A stretch of 64,000 nucleotides of DNA from Pseudomonas sp. GD04019 (GTDB lineage: Bacteria; Pseudomonadota; Gammaproteobacteria; Pseudomonadales; Pseudomonadaceae). Every line of letters starts with the position of its first letter. Position 1 is the first letter of the stretch. Location: contig NZ_JAOEEA010000001.1 in NCBI RefSeq assembly GCF_029837695.1, positions 310,001 through 374,000 of the forward strand. Reading direction: 5' to 3'. Below the pieces are notes generated by a model that saw nothing but the letters and a program-made list of their open reading frames with translations, was not told the origin of the DNA and made no database searches. Positions 50,868 to 60,663 of the stretch are shown here, in pieces. The position numbers and the translations under genes were made by a program.

Positions 50868-51419
50868 TCAGGTCGTGCTTCGACGCCGACTCAGCGCGGC
50901 AAACAGCACGCCGCACAGGGCACCGAACAGGTGGTATTCGAAGGAGATGCCCTGGCTCGGCAACAGGCCGAGCCACCAGCCGCCGTAGTAGAACAGCACC
51001 AGCAGGGCGATCAGCAGGCTGCCCAGGCTGTGCTCGAACCAGGCGCGCGCAAGCAGCAGGCCCCACAGGCCGAACACCCAGCCACTGGCGCCCAGGTGCA
51101 TGCCCGGCCGGGCGAACAGCCAGACCAGCAGGCCGCTGCCGATAATGATGAAGGCGCTGGCCGCAAGGAACTGCCGCAGCGAACCGAGCAGCGCCAGCCA
51201 ACCCAGCAACATCAGCCCCGGCAGGTTGTTCAGCAGATGCCACCAGCCGGCGTGCAGCCAGGGCGCGAAGAGTATGCCGGGCAGGCTGCCGGTGTAACGC
51301 GGTAGCACGCCCCAGGCATTCAGGGCATTACCGCTGAGACTGTTGCCTACCTGTAGCGCCAGCATCAGCGCGGCGATGCCGGCGAGCAGCCGCAGGCGCG
51401 GTGCCAGCCAGGCCGTCAC
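50868..51419 (-). CDS. Rhomboid-family intramembrane serine protease
   Basis: 183 residues, five to six membrane helices. The rhomboid features are present: HLLNNLPG in helix 2 (His61, Asn64/65), the catalytic serine Ser112 in GASGWVFG and His163 in EYHLFGALCG. It starts with GTG, overlapping the ATPase stop by 4 nt (GTGA), so the two are translationally coupled. It could be a rhombosortase-like variant, but no GlyGly-CTERM substrate is visible in the window. Confidence 0.85.
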   Translation of the reverse strand: MTAWLAPRLRLLAGIAALMLALQVGNSLSGNALNAWGVLPRYTGSLPGILFAPWLHAGWWHLLNNLPGLMLLGWLALLGSLRQFLAASAFIIIGSGLLVWLFARPGMHLGASGWVFGLWGLLLARAWFEHSLGSLLIALLVLFYYGGWWLGLLPSQGISFEYHLFGALCGVLFAALSRRRSTT

Positions 51420-54400
51420 TTCTGCTCCGGCACCGCCTCGGCGGGCGGCTGCGGCGCACCGAGGAACTGGCCCAACTCACGCAGGCGCTGGGCCATATCG
51501 CCCATGCGATTGTGGGTGCGCAGATCGATCTCGATCTTCTTGTCCATCGCGTTCATCAGCGGCAGGAAGCTGTTCTGCAAGGTCTCGGCCAGCCGTTCCA
51601 GCAGCACCTGAACGCCCGGCTGCGGCGGTGCCTGCACGGCTACCTCGACCTGCGGCTGCAGGCTGCCAAGGCGCTGCAGACCGGCCAGCAGCTCGTCCCA
51701 GGGAATGTCCTGCTGCTTCTGCGGCTCACCGCCCAGAGCACGGATGCCCTCGACCAGATCGTTAAGCTGGGCCACCACGCGGGAACCGACATCGCTGTCG
51801 CTGCCGCCCATGGCCTTGTTGCGCAGGAAGTCGCGCTTGATCTGCGCCCAGCGCTCGCTCTGCTCGGCCGTCATATTGCCGCGCAGCTCGGCCAGCTTGA
51901 GCAGGTTCTCCTCGGCGCCGGTGGTGAGCAGCTGCGACTCGCCCTGGTAATGGTCGGCAATCAGCTGCAGCAGCTCGGCGTCGTTCATCACCGCGCTGAT
52001 CTTCTCGGTCATCTTGTTCATGTTGCGGTAGCTGCCCTGCAACTTGAACGGCGGCTCAGTGCGGTACTGGTCAGCCTGGGCGGCGCTGGCGATGTACTGC
52101 TGGTTGACCCGGCCCACCACGTCGCGCACCTGCATCAGGCGTTGCAGGGTGCTGACGATCTCGTTGATCTCCGCACCACTGTAGCCGTGGCTCAGCTCGT
52201 TGGCAGAGAACGGCTTGCCCTCGGCCTTGGCGACGAAGCGGTAGACGTCGGCCATGTCGCGGGTGGCCAGCGGCGCCAGCACCGGGTTGGAGGTCAGGCC
52301 GTTCTCGATGTAGCTGAGGGAGAAGGCCTCCTGCATGCCGCCCAGGGTGTCGCCGAGGTTATAGATGTCGGCGCGGTTGGCCAGCATGTCCGGGATCTTG
52401 AAGACGTCGCCGGACTCGGTGTACGGGTTGCCGGACATGATCACGCAGAACTTCTTGCCACGCATGTCGTAGGTCTTGGTCTGGCCCTTCCACACGCCTT
52501 CGATGCGCCGCGTGCCGTCGCACAGCGAGATGAACTTCTGCAGGAATTCCGGATGGGTGTGCTGGATATCGTCGACATACAGCATCACGTTGTTGCCCAT
52601 CTCCAGCGCCAGGTTGAGCTTCTCCAGCTCCTGGCGCGACGTGGCGTCCGGCGCCTGGGCCGGGTCGATGGAGCGCACTTCATGACCGAGGGCCGGGCCG
52701 TTGATCTTCATGAAAATCAGGCCGAGGCGATGGGCCACGTACTCCATCAGCGTGGTCTTGCCGTAGCCGGGCGGCGAGATGAGCATCAGCAGGCCCATCA
52801 GGTCGGTGCGCTTGTTCTCGCCGGCGGTGCCCATCTGCTTGGCCAGGTTGTCGCCGATAAAGCCCAGGTACACATCGTTGATCAGCTTGTTACGCACGAA
52901 GGAGCTAAGCGGCTTGGCCTTGAACTCGGCCAGGCGCAGCGCCGCACGCTCGCGACCGATCACTTCCTGGCGCAGCGCCTGGTAGCGCTGCAGGCCGGGC
53001 AGGAAGGATTCGCGATGGCTGCGCAGGCGGGCGAACAGATCGTCCACCGCCAGCACCAGCTGGCGCTCGTGGATACGCGAATGCTCGCCCATCAGGTTGG
53101 CGACGGTGAAACGCAGATCCACCTCGGTGACGCGACCGGGGAAGCCATCGACCAGCAGCGACAGTGCCACCGCCTCGGCGACATAGCCGGCCAGCGGCGC
53201 GAACTCGTCCTGGGCGCAGAGGCCGCGCAGCCAGTTGTCGGCCAATGCCCATTGCGCCGCCGGGCGACCTTGCAGGCGTGCCAGGGCTTGCTGGTAGTCG
53301 TCCCACATGCGCGCGCCCTGCAGACGCAACTTGAGGCCTTCCTGCAATTGCTTGGCGTACTTGCTGAAGACGAACTCGATACGCTCGGCAGCCAGTTCCT
53401 GCACCAGATATTCGGCGGCCTCGCCCACCACAGTAGCGGCCAGGCATAGGGGCTGTTCGGCGAGGAAAGCCTGCAGTGCCTCGGCGATCTCGTCCTGCAG
53501 CTGCTGCAGGCCTTCACGACGACCGAACAGCTGCATGATGTGGCGACTGGTGCGCGCCCGCTCCGGCCATTGCGCGGCGCTTTCGTTGTCGCGTTGCAGG
53601 TTCCAGAACAGACAGGCCAGCGCGCGAGCTTCGGCGCCGTAGCGCAGCAGGCCGGCGCTGTCACGCAGCGGCAGCAGCTGGGCGAGGATGGCGGCGGCAT
53701 CGTGGTCGTGGATGCCCTTCTCGTAGCCTTCCTTGTAGCGCGGCGCGGCGAAGTCGCGGATCAGCTTGGCCAGCTCGTCCGGTTGCGCCAGCAGGGATTT
53801 CAGGCGCTCCAGGCCGAGGCCCTCGCGGCCCTCGTCGGCGGCCGCCAGCACCTCGCCGGCCAGGTATTCGGCGCGGTACAGCTGTTCGGATTCGGATTCC
53901 AACGGCACCTGCCAGAACGGCTTGAGCGCCTCCAGCTCGGCGTTGGCCAGCGGTTCGAGGAAATCGGTGCCGGTCAGGTGCAGGTACAGCTGATCGCCGC
54001 GCGGCAGCAGGGTCAGGTCCAGCTCCTGGGTGTTGACGCTAAAACGGTGGCGCGGGCCGAGTTTGATGACGTTGCCGCCTTCCTCGAACAGCTCGCTCTT
54101 GTCACGCAGTGCACGCACGGCCTGGTCGCGGGCACCCTTGAGGCGCGCCTCGATGTCGTCGGCCTTGACGCTGTCCTTCAGCTCGCGCAAACGGCCGGTC
54201 ATCTCGCGGAGTTTGAGGATCAGCGGGTCGGCGGCGAAGAAGGCGTTGAGCTCCTCGGCCTGGCTGAACTTGGCGGTGCGCCGGGACAGGCTGTCGAGGA
54301 TGCGTTTGGCCGCATCCAGCACGCTCTGCGCCTTGCGCTGGCGCTCGTCGAGCAGCGCCTGCTTGTGCGCCTCGAAGGTCTCCAGCAGCTCCTCGCGCTT

Positions 54401-56662
54401 GGCCAGGATGTCGCCGATGAACTGCTCGTGGTCGCCGAACTGGCTCTCCAGTTCCTCCAGCTGCACCAGCAGGCGGGCCAGCTGCTCGTCGCAGCGCTCC
54501 GGGTCCTGGGCCTGGCCGAGGGCATTGGTGATGCCCTGGCTGAACAGTTTGAACTGGGCACCGAACTGCGCCACCGTCTCGCTCGATCCCAGGCCCTTGC
54601 GCCGTTGCTCGGCGCGGGCCTTGGCCTGGTTGAGGCGGGCATAGATCTCGGAGATGGATTCGACGATGCGGGTGCGCTGGGTGGCATCGTCGATCTTCAG
54701 CGACGCCATCAGAGCGGACAGCATGTCCAGGTCGGCGGCCATGGTCTGCAGCGCGGCCAGCGGCTCGGCCAGCTGGGCCACGGTCTCAGCCTTCTGCGCC
54801 TGCTCATCCAAGCCCTGCAGGCGCACGACGAAAGGCTGCAGCGCGGCATCGCCGGCAAGGAAGGTGGCGGTAGCAGCAGAGGTGCGCTCCTGGGCGGCCA
54901 GCAGCTCGGCCTCCATTGCATCCAGGCGCACCAGGTCGATGTAGCGGTATTCGCGAATGGTCAGCAGCAGACCGCGCTGAGCGGTGATGCCGTTGAGGCC
55001 ATCGACGAAGCTCTGCGCCTGGTCCCAGCTGTCCGGTAGCAGGCCATCGAGCAGCGTCTTGTGGCGGCTCGCGGCATCGGCCATGGCCTGGGCCGACTGC
55101 TTGCGGATGCTCTCGACCTTCTCGTATTCGTCCAGCACTAGCTCGGAAGTGGCGGCGATCTCGCGCAGCAGCGGCGCCAGGCCGGCCAGTTGTTCGCCGC
55201 TAAGCCAGTGATAGGCGTCGAACAGACGGCGGGTGTTCTGGCACAGCAGGCTGTAGCGCTGCACCGATACCGCCGGCGTATCGATCTCGCGGCACAGGTC
55301 GTAGAGGTCGGAGACGCCGCGTACCAGCTCGGCATTGCCGATCTTGCCGAGGAAGCCGCTGCGCGCCGGCTGGCGGGCGGCGAATTCGTCGCTGCAGAAC
55401 GGCGTCTGCCAGATCTGCATCGGGTGGATGCGGGTCGGCTCCTCGCCTTCGGCAGCGAAGATCACCGTGCGCCCGTCTTCCAGGCGCGCATAACCGTGGC
55501 CGAACAGCGGGTTCTGCAGCTGGCGGTTGATCATGTTGTAGGTCAGCAGCACAGCCCGCCCCTGCTCGGGGTGGTAGAAGATGTACTGCACGTCCTCGCC
55601 GTTGGGCGAGCGCACGGCGCGCTTGAAGCGCATGCCGGCCATCGATTGCTCGAAAGTCTTGTACTCGCCGTTCTGCAGGTAGTAGCCGCCAGGGAAGATG
55701 ATCCCGTGGTCTTCCGGCAGCTGCACGCAGGCCTGGCCGATGGCGTCGATGCGCTCCACCTTGCCGGTGAGGCCGTTGTACACCAGGTAGCGCCACTGCT
55801 CCTCGCGGTACGGCAGCACCTTGAGCAGCACCAGGCTGCCGAGGCGGGCGAACTCGACCTGGGCATCGTCCAGCGACTGGGTCTTGTCCAGCACCTCCTC
55901 GCGGTAGATGCCCAGGCCGTCCTCGGTGTTGTTCTCGACCTTGATGGTGAGGTCGCCGCCGATGGTCTCGACGAACAGGGTGTCGAGGATGTTCAGGTGC
56001 GGATGGCGGCCTTCCACCACCATCTCGCGGGTGGCCTTGGTCCACTCGAAGTCGAACGGCGCTGGCAGCGCGATGTCGCGCTCGCCGCGGTTGTCGATGT
56101 AGCGCACGTCCTTGCCGTCGAGGGAGATCGACCAGCGGAACACGCGGATATCGGTGATGCACTCGCCGATCTGGAAGCTCGCCAGCAGCTTGCCGTCGCG
56201 GATGGCCAACTGCAGCAGGCGGGTATTCTTGTAGTAGCTGTACAGCTCGTTGAAGTCGTTGACGAAGCCGGGCGAGGCCAGGAAGGTGCCGTCCAGCGGC
56301 ACCGGTTCGGCTTCGTAGGCATCGCCCTCGCCCACCAGGCGGTAGAGGGAGAACACGTCGGCAACGCCGGTTTCCTTCTTCAGGCCGAGGAATACGTTGT
56401 AGCCGAACAGCAGGCAGTCGCCGACCTGGACGATGTCGCGGGCGATGCAGTTGTTCTCGGTGCGGATGCGCACCCGCCCGACCACTTCCATCTGGCTGCT
56501 GCCGAACTCCTCCAGGCGCTGGCCGTTGAGGTTCTCGGTGATCTGCCGCAGGCGTTGGCCCTGGTCCAGCAGGCGCTTGTGCAGCACCTCGTAGGCGCCG
56601 CCTTCGGCGACGGCCTTGTCCAGTACGTCCTGTGTTTGGGTTGCGGCGGGTGCGTCCGACAT
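51416..56662 (-). CDS. Giant DUF3686 'DNA repair' AAA ATPase
   Basis: 1,748 residues. The N-terminal ~570 form a beta-rich domain (DUF3686-like, with repeated LYRLVGEGDAYE-style blocks). Long coiled-coil helices follow (about 570-900), then a helical region. The AAA+ core has Walker A SPPGYGKTTL (G at residue 1299), Walker B VMLYVDDIQ (Asp1364-Asp1365 where most AAA proteins have Asp-Glu), sensor-1 Asn in IMSGNP, and a candidate arginine finger in LANRADIY. The database label 'DNA repair ATPase' is not supported by anything seen here. The flotillin, OB-fold and PspA genes upstream point to membrane function. Confidence 0.85.
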   Translation of the reverse strand: MSDAPAATQTQDVLDKAVAEGGAYEVLHKRLLDQGQRLRQITENLNGQRLEEFGSSQMEVVGRVRIRTENNCIARDIVQVGDCLLFGYNVFLGLKKETGVADVFSLYRLVGEGDAYEAEPVPLDGTFLASPGFVNDFNELYSYYKNTRLLQLAIRDGKLLASFQIGECITDIRVFRWSISLDGKDVRYIDNRGERDIALPAPFDFEWTKATREMVVEGRHPHLNILDTLFVETIGGDLTIKVENNTEDGLGIYREEVLDKTQSLDDAQVEFARLGSLVLLKVLPYREEQWRYLVYNGLTGKVERIDAIGQACVQLPEDHGIIFPGGYYLQNGEYKTFEQSMAGMRFKRAVRSPNGEDVQYIFYHPEQGRAVLLTYNMINRQLQNPLFGHGYARLEDGRTVIFAAEGEEPTRIHPMQIWQTPFCSDEFAARQPARSGFLGKIGNAELVRGVSDLYDLCREIDTPAVSVQRYSLLCQNTRRLFDAYHWLSGEQLAGLAPLLREIAATSELVLDEYEKVESIRKQSAQAMADAASRHKTLLDGLLPDSWDQAQSFVDGLNGITAQRGLLLTIREYRYIDLVRLDAMEAELLAAQERTSAATATFLAGDAALQPFVVRLQGLDEQAQKAETVAQLAEPLAALQTMAADLDMLSALMASLKIDDATQRTRIVESISEIYARLNQAKARAEQRRKGLGSSETVAQFGAQFKLFSQGITNALGQAQDPERCDEQLARLLVQLEELESQFGDHEQFIGDILAKREELLETFEAHKQALLDERQRKAQSVLDAAKRILDSLSRRTAKFSQAEELNAFFAADPLILKLREMTGRLRELKDSVKADDIEARLKGARDQAVRALRDKSELFEEGGNVIKLGPRHRFSVNTQELDLTLLPRGDQLYLHLTGTDFLEPLANAELEALKPFWQVPLESESEQLYRAEYLAGEVLAAADEGREGLGLERLKSLLAQPDELAKLIRDFAAPRYKEGYEKGIHDHDAAAILAQLLPLRDSAGLLRYGAEARALACLFWNLQRDNESAAQWPERARTSRHIMQLFGRREGLQQLQDEIAEALQAFLAEQPLCLAATVVGEAAEYLVQELAAERIEFVFSKYAKQLQEGLKLRLQGARMWDDYQQALARLQGRPAAQWALADNWLRGLCAQDEFAPLAGYVAEAVALSLLVDGFPGRVTEVDLRFTVANLMGEHSRIHERQLVLAVDDLFARLRSHRESFLPGLQRYQALRQEVIGRERAALRLAEFKAKPLSSFVRNKLINDVYLGFIGDNLAKQMGTAGENKRTDLMGLLMLISPPGYGKTTLMEYVAHRLGLIFMKINGPALGHEVRSIDPAQAPDATSRQELEKLNLALEMGNNVMLYVDDIQHTHPEFLQKFISLCDGTRRIEGVWKGQTKTYDMRGKKFCVIMSGNPYTESGDVFKIPDMLANRADIYNLGDTLGGMQEAFSLSYIENGLTSNPVLAPLATRDMADVYRFVAKAEGKPFSANELSHGYSGAEINEIVSTLQRLMQVRDVVGRVNQQYIASAAQADQYRTEPPFKLQGSYRNMNKMTEKISAVMNDAELLQLIADHYQGESQLLTTGAEENLLKLAELRGNMTAEQSERWAQIKRDFLRNKAMGGSDSDVGSRVVAQLNDLVEGIRALGGEPQKQQDIPWDELLAGLQRLGSLQPQVEVAVQAPPQPGVQVLLERLAETLQNSFLPLMNAMDKKIEIDLRTHNRMGDMAQRLRELGQFLGAPQPPAEAVPEQK

Positions 56663-56841
56663 CGTGGCCTTCCTGGATCTGCGCTGTCTGCGGGCAATGG
56701 TGCGGGGAGTGGAGCTAACGGGCTGAGCGGAATCGGTTGAGCGAATCGGGCAGAGAGTGGGCGACTTAATATCAGCCGCCTATCAGCCACTCGCTGTCAC
56801 CTTCCTGGGCACGACATGCGCCGAGCTCGGGAACTGACGCT

Positions 56842-57081
56842 TCAGGCACCGATTTTTTTGGCGACCTCGGCCAGCTTGTCGCGCATGGCCTGATCGATTT
56901 CTTCGGGTTTGATCTGGGAGATGATCTTCTTCAGTACGCGAATCTCGTTGTCGTCGATTGCGCCGTCGCGCTCGGCGATGTCCAGCAGCGCACCGAGCTC
57001 CTGCACGTCCAGGCAGCCGTCATTGGCGAAGCATTGGATCGAGCGGAAAGACATTTCCAGATAGTCCCTGGGTTCCAACAT
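56842..57081 (-). CDS. Small TerB-like protein
   Basis: 79 residues, all helical, with the TerB-like phrase LLDIAERDGAIDDNEIRVLKKII (acidic, possibly metal-binding). Strong ribosome-binding site (AAGGAG). It lies between the flotillin and ATPase genes. TerB-like domains recur in tellurite/stress membrane complexes, so it may be an adaptor of the ATPase. The 179 bp to the ATPase gene shows no other feature. Confidence 0.72.
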   Translation of the reverse strand: MLEPRDYLEMSFRSIQCFANDGCLDVQELGALLDIAERDGAIDDNEIRVLKKIISQIKPEEIDQAMRDKLAEVAKKIGA

Positions 57082-57171
57082 GACACTTCTCCTTGTTTGG
57101 TATGGCTGGGCTGGTACCCGTGTCTTCGACGGAGGCGAGCCAATCTCGCCTCCGTACAGGTTGTTACTCGA

Positions 57172-59223
57172 TCAGGCCTCGGCAGCCGGTGCCACGACCG
57201 CCAGGTCAGGCTTGTGCTCGGCCGGCTTGCCGTTGAGCAGACGGGCCAGCACGTCCTGCACCACGGGGCTCTTGCCGACCACGCCTTCGATGGCCTTGCC
57301 CACCGAGAGCGACTTGGCGAAGGAGTTGAAGAAGTCGCCCTCGCCGCCGACGATCTCGATCTTCGCCTTGGCCAGTGCGGTGGCGAGTACCTCGGCCTGG
57401 TCCTTGGCGATCTCCTTGTTGGCGGCAATGGCTGCCATGGCCTCCTCGAAGCTCTTCTCCAGCTGCATGCGGAACTCCTCGTGCTGGCGAGCGCTGTCGC
57501 TGAGGGCGTCGAGGGCACCGAATTTCTTGCCCAGACCTTCCGCTTCCGCGTTCAGGCGCTGCAGCAGCACGTCGGCTTCCGACGTACCCAGATCCTTGGT
57601 CGCCTGGGCCTTGGCCGCCCCGAGCTGCTGCTCGCCACGCGCCTGGGCGCCCAGTTTCTCTTCCAGCACCTTGGCTTCGGCCAGGCCATCCTTCTCCTTC
57701 GCGGCGGCCTGGGCTTCCAGTACGCGAGCCTCGGCCAGGCCTTTTTCCTGCTCACCCTTGGCTTCGGCGATCAATTGCTCGGCACGCACGCGCGCCTCGG
57801 CCAGACCGTCCTTCTCCTTGGCCGCGGCAGTGACTTCCAGCACGCGGGCGTCGGCCAGGCCAGGCGCGGCGCGCTCGGCCTCAATGCCTTCGGCCATGCG
57901 CTTCTTGGCCTCGGCCTGCTTGGCCGCGGCTTCCAGCTCGGCCTGGGCCAGGTTGTTGATTTCCACCGCCTTGTGTTTGGAGCGGGTCTCGTCGGCCTCG
58001 GCCTGCTTGACCTGGCGCACCAGCTCCTGTTCAGCCTGGGCCTGGGCCTGCAGCACGATAACCTGCTTGGCGCGTTCGGCCTCGGACACTTCACGCACTT
58101 CCTTGATGCGCTCTTCTTCCTGGGCCACGGTCTTCTCGACCGCCACGCGCTCGCGAATCACGTTGGCGATGTTCTTGCGCTGCTCTTCCAAAGCCTTCTC
58201 GGCCTCGATGCGCTGCAGCTCGACCTCACGCTCGCGAGCGACCACTTCCAGGTCCTTGGCACGGGTGACTTTCTCCACCTCAATGACCACGGCGCGCTGG
58301 CGGTTCTGCTGGGCCACTTCGACTTCACGCTGATGGTTCTCGGCGCGCACGTCGATTTCCTGCTGCGACTGGATACGCGCCTGCTCGGCCTTGAGGCGTT
58401 CCTCTTCCTTGACCTTGATGGTCTCCGCTTCCTCGCGGGCACGGATGGTCTCGATCTCGCGCTTCTGCCGGGCCTCGGCATCGGCCTGCTGGCGCTCCAG
58501 GGCCAGGGTCGCCTCGCGGGTCTCGACGTTCTTCTTCTTGATCGCCAGCTCCTCGTTGCGCTCCAGCTCGTTGGTGACGACGTTCTGCGCGGCGGTCAGC
58601 TCGGTGATCTTGCGGATACCAGCGGCGTCGAGGATGTTGCTCGGGTCCAGCGAGGCCTTGGCGGTCTGCTCCAGGTAGTCGATGGCGACATCTTCCAGCA
58701 CGTAGCCGTTGAGGTCGTTGCCGATGGTCTCGACGATGCGGTCGCGGAAGTCCTGGCGGTTCTCGAACAGCTGGACGAAGTCGAACTGCTTGCCGACGGT
58801 CTTCAGCGCCTCGGAGAACTTGGCGTTGAACAGCTCGTTGACCGCGGCGCGGTCGGAGGCACGGTCCACGCCGATGGCCTTGGCCACCTTGAGCACGTCT
58901 TCCTGAGTCTCGTTGACGCGCAGGTAGAACGCCACGGTGATGTCGGCACGCATGTTGTCCTTGCAGATCAGGCCGTCCTTGCCACGGCGATCCACTTCCA
59001 GGGTGATCAGCGAGATGCGCATGAACTCCTTGAGGTAGATCACCGGGTACACCAGGGCGCCGGTGAAGTGCACCTTGGGCGTGGAAGACATGTCGTTGAC
59101 GATCAGCGCCGTGCCCTGCGGGACCTTGATATAGAAGGCCTTGAACAGCACGAAGAAGCCGAAGATCAGCAGGAATACGACACCGACGCCGATCAGGAAG
59201 GGCATCACCAATTCGAGGCTCAT
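57172..59223 (-). CDS. Flotillin/SPFH protein, YqiK-like
   Basis: 683 residues from ATG 59223 (AAGGAG upstream; an in-frame TTG at 59232 is too close to that site). One N-terminal membrane helix (FLIGVGVVFLLIFGFFVLF), an SPFH/Band-7 domain (about 30-210), and a very long charged coiled coil (about 215-600). An internal repeat of the type GLAEARVLEAQAAAKEKD occurs around residues 455-520. Flotillins scaffold membrane microdomains. It pairs with the OB-fold gene upstream, as yqiJ-yqiK do in E. coli. Confidence 0.92.
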   Translation of the reverse strand: MSLELVMPFLIGVGVVFLLIFGFFVLFKAFYIKVPQGTALIVNDMSSTPKVHFTGALVYPVIYLKEFMRISLITLEVDRRGKDGLICKDNMRADITVAFYLRVNETQEDVLKVAKAIGVDRASDRAAVNELFNAKFSEALKTVGKQFDFVQLFENRQDFRDRIVETIGNDLNGYVLEDVAIDYLEQTAKASLDPSNILDAAGIRKITELTAAQNVVTNELERNEELAIKKKNVETREATLALERQQADAEARQKREIETIRAREEAETIKVKEEERLKAEQARIQSQQEIDVRAENHQREVEVAQQNRQRAVVIEVEKVTRAKDLEVVAREREVELQRIEAEKALEEQRKNIANVIRERVAVEKTVAQEEERIKEVREVSEAERAKQVIVLQAQAQAEQELVRQVKQAEADETRSKHKAVEINNLAQAELEAAAKQAEAKKRMAEGIEAERAAPGLADARVLEVTAAAKEKDGLAEARVRAEQLIAEAKGEQEKGLAEARVLEAQAAAKEKDGLAEAKVLEEKLGAQARGEQQLGAAKAQATKDLGTSEADVLLQRLNAEAEGLGKKFGALDALSDSARQHEEFRMQLEKSFEEAMAAIAANKEIAKDQAEVLATALAKAKIEIVGGEGDFFNSFAKSLSVGKAIEGVVGKSPVVQDVLARLLNGKPAEHKPDLAVVAPAAEA

Positions 59224-59262
59224 TGCAATCAATCTCCTTTGATTCTGGGGTGAGTTCGAGGG

Positions 59263-59901
59263 TCAGAAGCCCTTGAACTCGTCCTCGGTAATGACCCGGT
59301 AGGCGTGTTCGCCTTCCAGGTACTCCAGCAACACGACACGGTCGCCACGTTTGAAACCGCGCGCCTCGTCGGCGCGCACGCGCAGGATCAGGCCCGCGCC
59401 ACCGTCTTCCAGTACCGCCTCGCCGCGGCTCAGGGTGACCCGGCCACTGCGCACCACGGCGGTCTGCCCCAGCACCGACTTGCTGCTGGTGGCTTCCAAC
59501 TTGCGGAACAACGGGCGCAGCGGGCGGCACAGGGCTGCCGTTACCAACACGGCCAACAGCAGCGCACCGAACACCAGCACCAGACCCAGCGGGTAGCGCA
59601 GAATGCCCAGCGGCAGATGACGCAGCAGCAACAGCTCGACGAAATAGCTGGCGATCCAGGCGAAGAAGAACAGCAGGGTCAGCACCAGCGTCACCGGAAC
59701 GCCATTGAGGCCCAGCTTGAGCAGCAGGCCGGCGAGCCCCTCGGGCTGCACCGACTCCAGCGTGGAGTCGGCCTCGATATCGAGCACATCGACTTCGAGG
59801 ATGCCCAGCGCGGCGACGCACCAGTAGAGCACCGCCAGGCACAGCAGGAAGCTGAAGATGACGGTGGGAAACGCAAAAGTGCTGTGCAGGAAATTTTCCA
59901 T
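59263..59901 (-). CDS. OB-fold inner-membrane protein, YqiJ/NfeD-like
   Basis: 212 residues. Three to four membrane helices (about 10-32, 60-85, 100-125) and a C-terminal OB-fold-like domain (GQTAVVRSGRVTLSRGEAVLED, then FKRGDRVVLLEY). Such NfeD/YqiJ proteins partner flotillins. It is 39 bp upstream of the flotillin gene and 56 bp after pspA. Confidence 0.85.
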   Translation of the reverse strand: MENFLHSTFAFPTVIFSFLLCLAVLYWCVAALGILEVDVLDIEADSTLESVQPEGLAGLLLKLGLNGVPVTLVLTLLFFFAWIASYFVELLLLRHLPLGILRYPLGLVLVFGALLLAVLVTAALCRPLRPLFRKLEATSSKSVLGQTAVVRSGRVTLSRGEAVLEDGGAGLILRVRADEARGFKRGDRVVLLEYLEGEHAYRVITEDEFKGF

Positions 59902-59957
59902 CGAGTTCCTATCCCTGAATCAGGCGGCGGAGCGAACTCCGCCGCAACGCACGACGG

Positions 59958-60653
59958 TCAGGACTTGGCCTTGTCCTTGAGGCGCGCCAGTACGCTGTCC
60001 GCGCTGGCATTGTCGGCCTTGATGCCGGCGGCACGCAGCTTGGCTTCCAGCGAGTCGTCGACGTTGGCCGCTTCGGCCAGCTCGGCCGTCGCTTCCATCT
60101 TCGCCGCCCGCTCGGCCTGCTGCTGCTTGATCCGCTCCAGCGATTCCACAGCAGTGTGCAGCTTGGCCTGGGAGCCGCCGTAGCGCTGGGCCACGGCCAT
60201 CTGTGCCTTCTGCACGCTCTCGGTGGCCTTGACCGTATCTACCTGCTGCTTGAGGCGCTTGATATTGGCCTCGGCCTGGGTCACCGCCTTGCGCAGCTGC
60301 GCGACGCTGGCGGCATAGCTGTCAGCTTGCTCGCGCTCGCTGTTCAGCTCGACTTCCAGGTTGGCGATCTTCACCGCCACTTCCTGGGCCAGCGCTTCGT
60401 TGCCGGCCTCCAGGGCCTTCAGCGCGTACTGCTCGTATTCGGTGACCTTGGCCGAGCTCTTCTCGGCGCGATCGGCGGCCAGTTTCTGCTTGGCCATGAT
60501 CTCGGCCAGCGCTTCCTTGGACTTGCGCAGCTCCAGGTCGGCGTCGCGGATTTCCTGATCGAGGATACGCAGGGCCTGGCTATCCACCATGGCCTCACCC
60601 ACTTCGTTGGCGCCGCCACGCAGGGCGGTCAACAGTTTGCTCCACACGTTCAT
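59958..60653 (-). CDS. PspA/IM30 (Vipp1) family membrane-remodelling protein, YjfJ-like
   Basis: 231 residues from ATG 60653 (AAGGAG). Almost entirely helical coiled coil, as in PspA: N-terminal WSKLLTALRGGANEVGEAMVD, DQEIRDADLELRKSKEALAE, and C-terminal helices. PspA-type proteins (bacterial ESCRT-III) form rods on damaged inner membrane. This one resembles E. coli YjfJ more than classical PspA, and it lacks pspBC and pspF neighbours, so its induction must differ from the sigma-54 Psp response. Confidence 0.9.
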   Translation of the reverse strand: MNVWSKLLTALRGGANEVGEAMVDSQALRILDQEIRDADLELRKSKEALAEIMAKQKLAADRAEKSSAKVTEYEQYALKALEAGNEALAQEVAVKIANLEVELNSEREQADSYAASVAQLRKAVTQAEANIKRLKQQVDTVKATESVQKAQMAVAQRYGGSQAKLHTAVESLERIKQQQAERAAKMEATAELAEAANVDDSLEAKLRAAGIKADNASADSVLARLKDKAKS

Positions 60654-60663
60654 GGCAATCTCC

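Noticed and set aside
50868..51419. Rhombosortase with a GlyGly-CTERM substrate
   Set aside because: No GlyGly-CTERM tail occurs in the window and the sequence fits general rhomboids equally well; kept as rhomboid family.
51416..56662. A DNA-repair or phage-defence role for the large ATPase
   Set aside because: No nuclease, helicase or DNA-binding motif was seen, and the neighbours are membrane proteins; the label seems to be inherited annotation.
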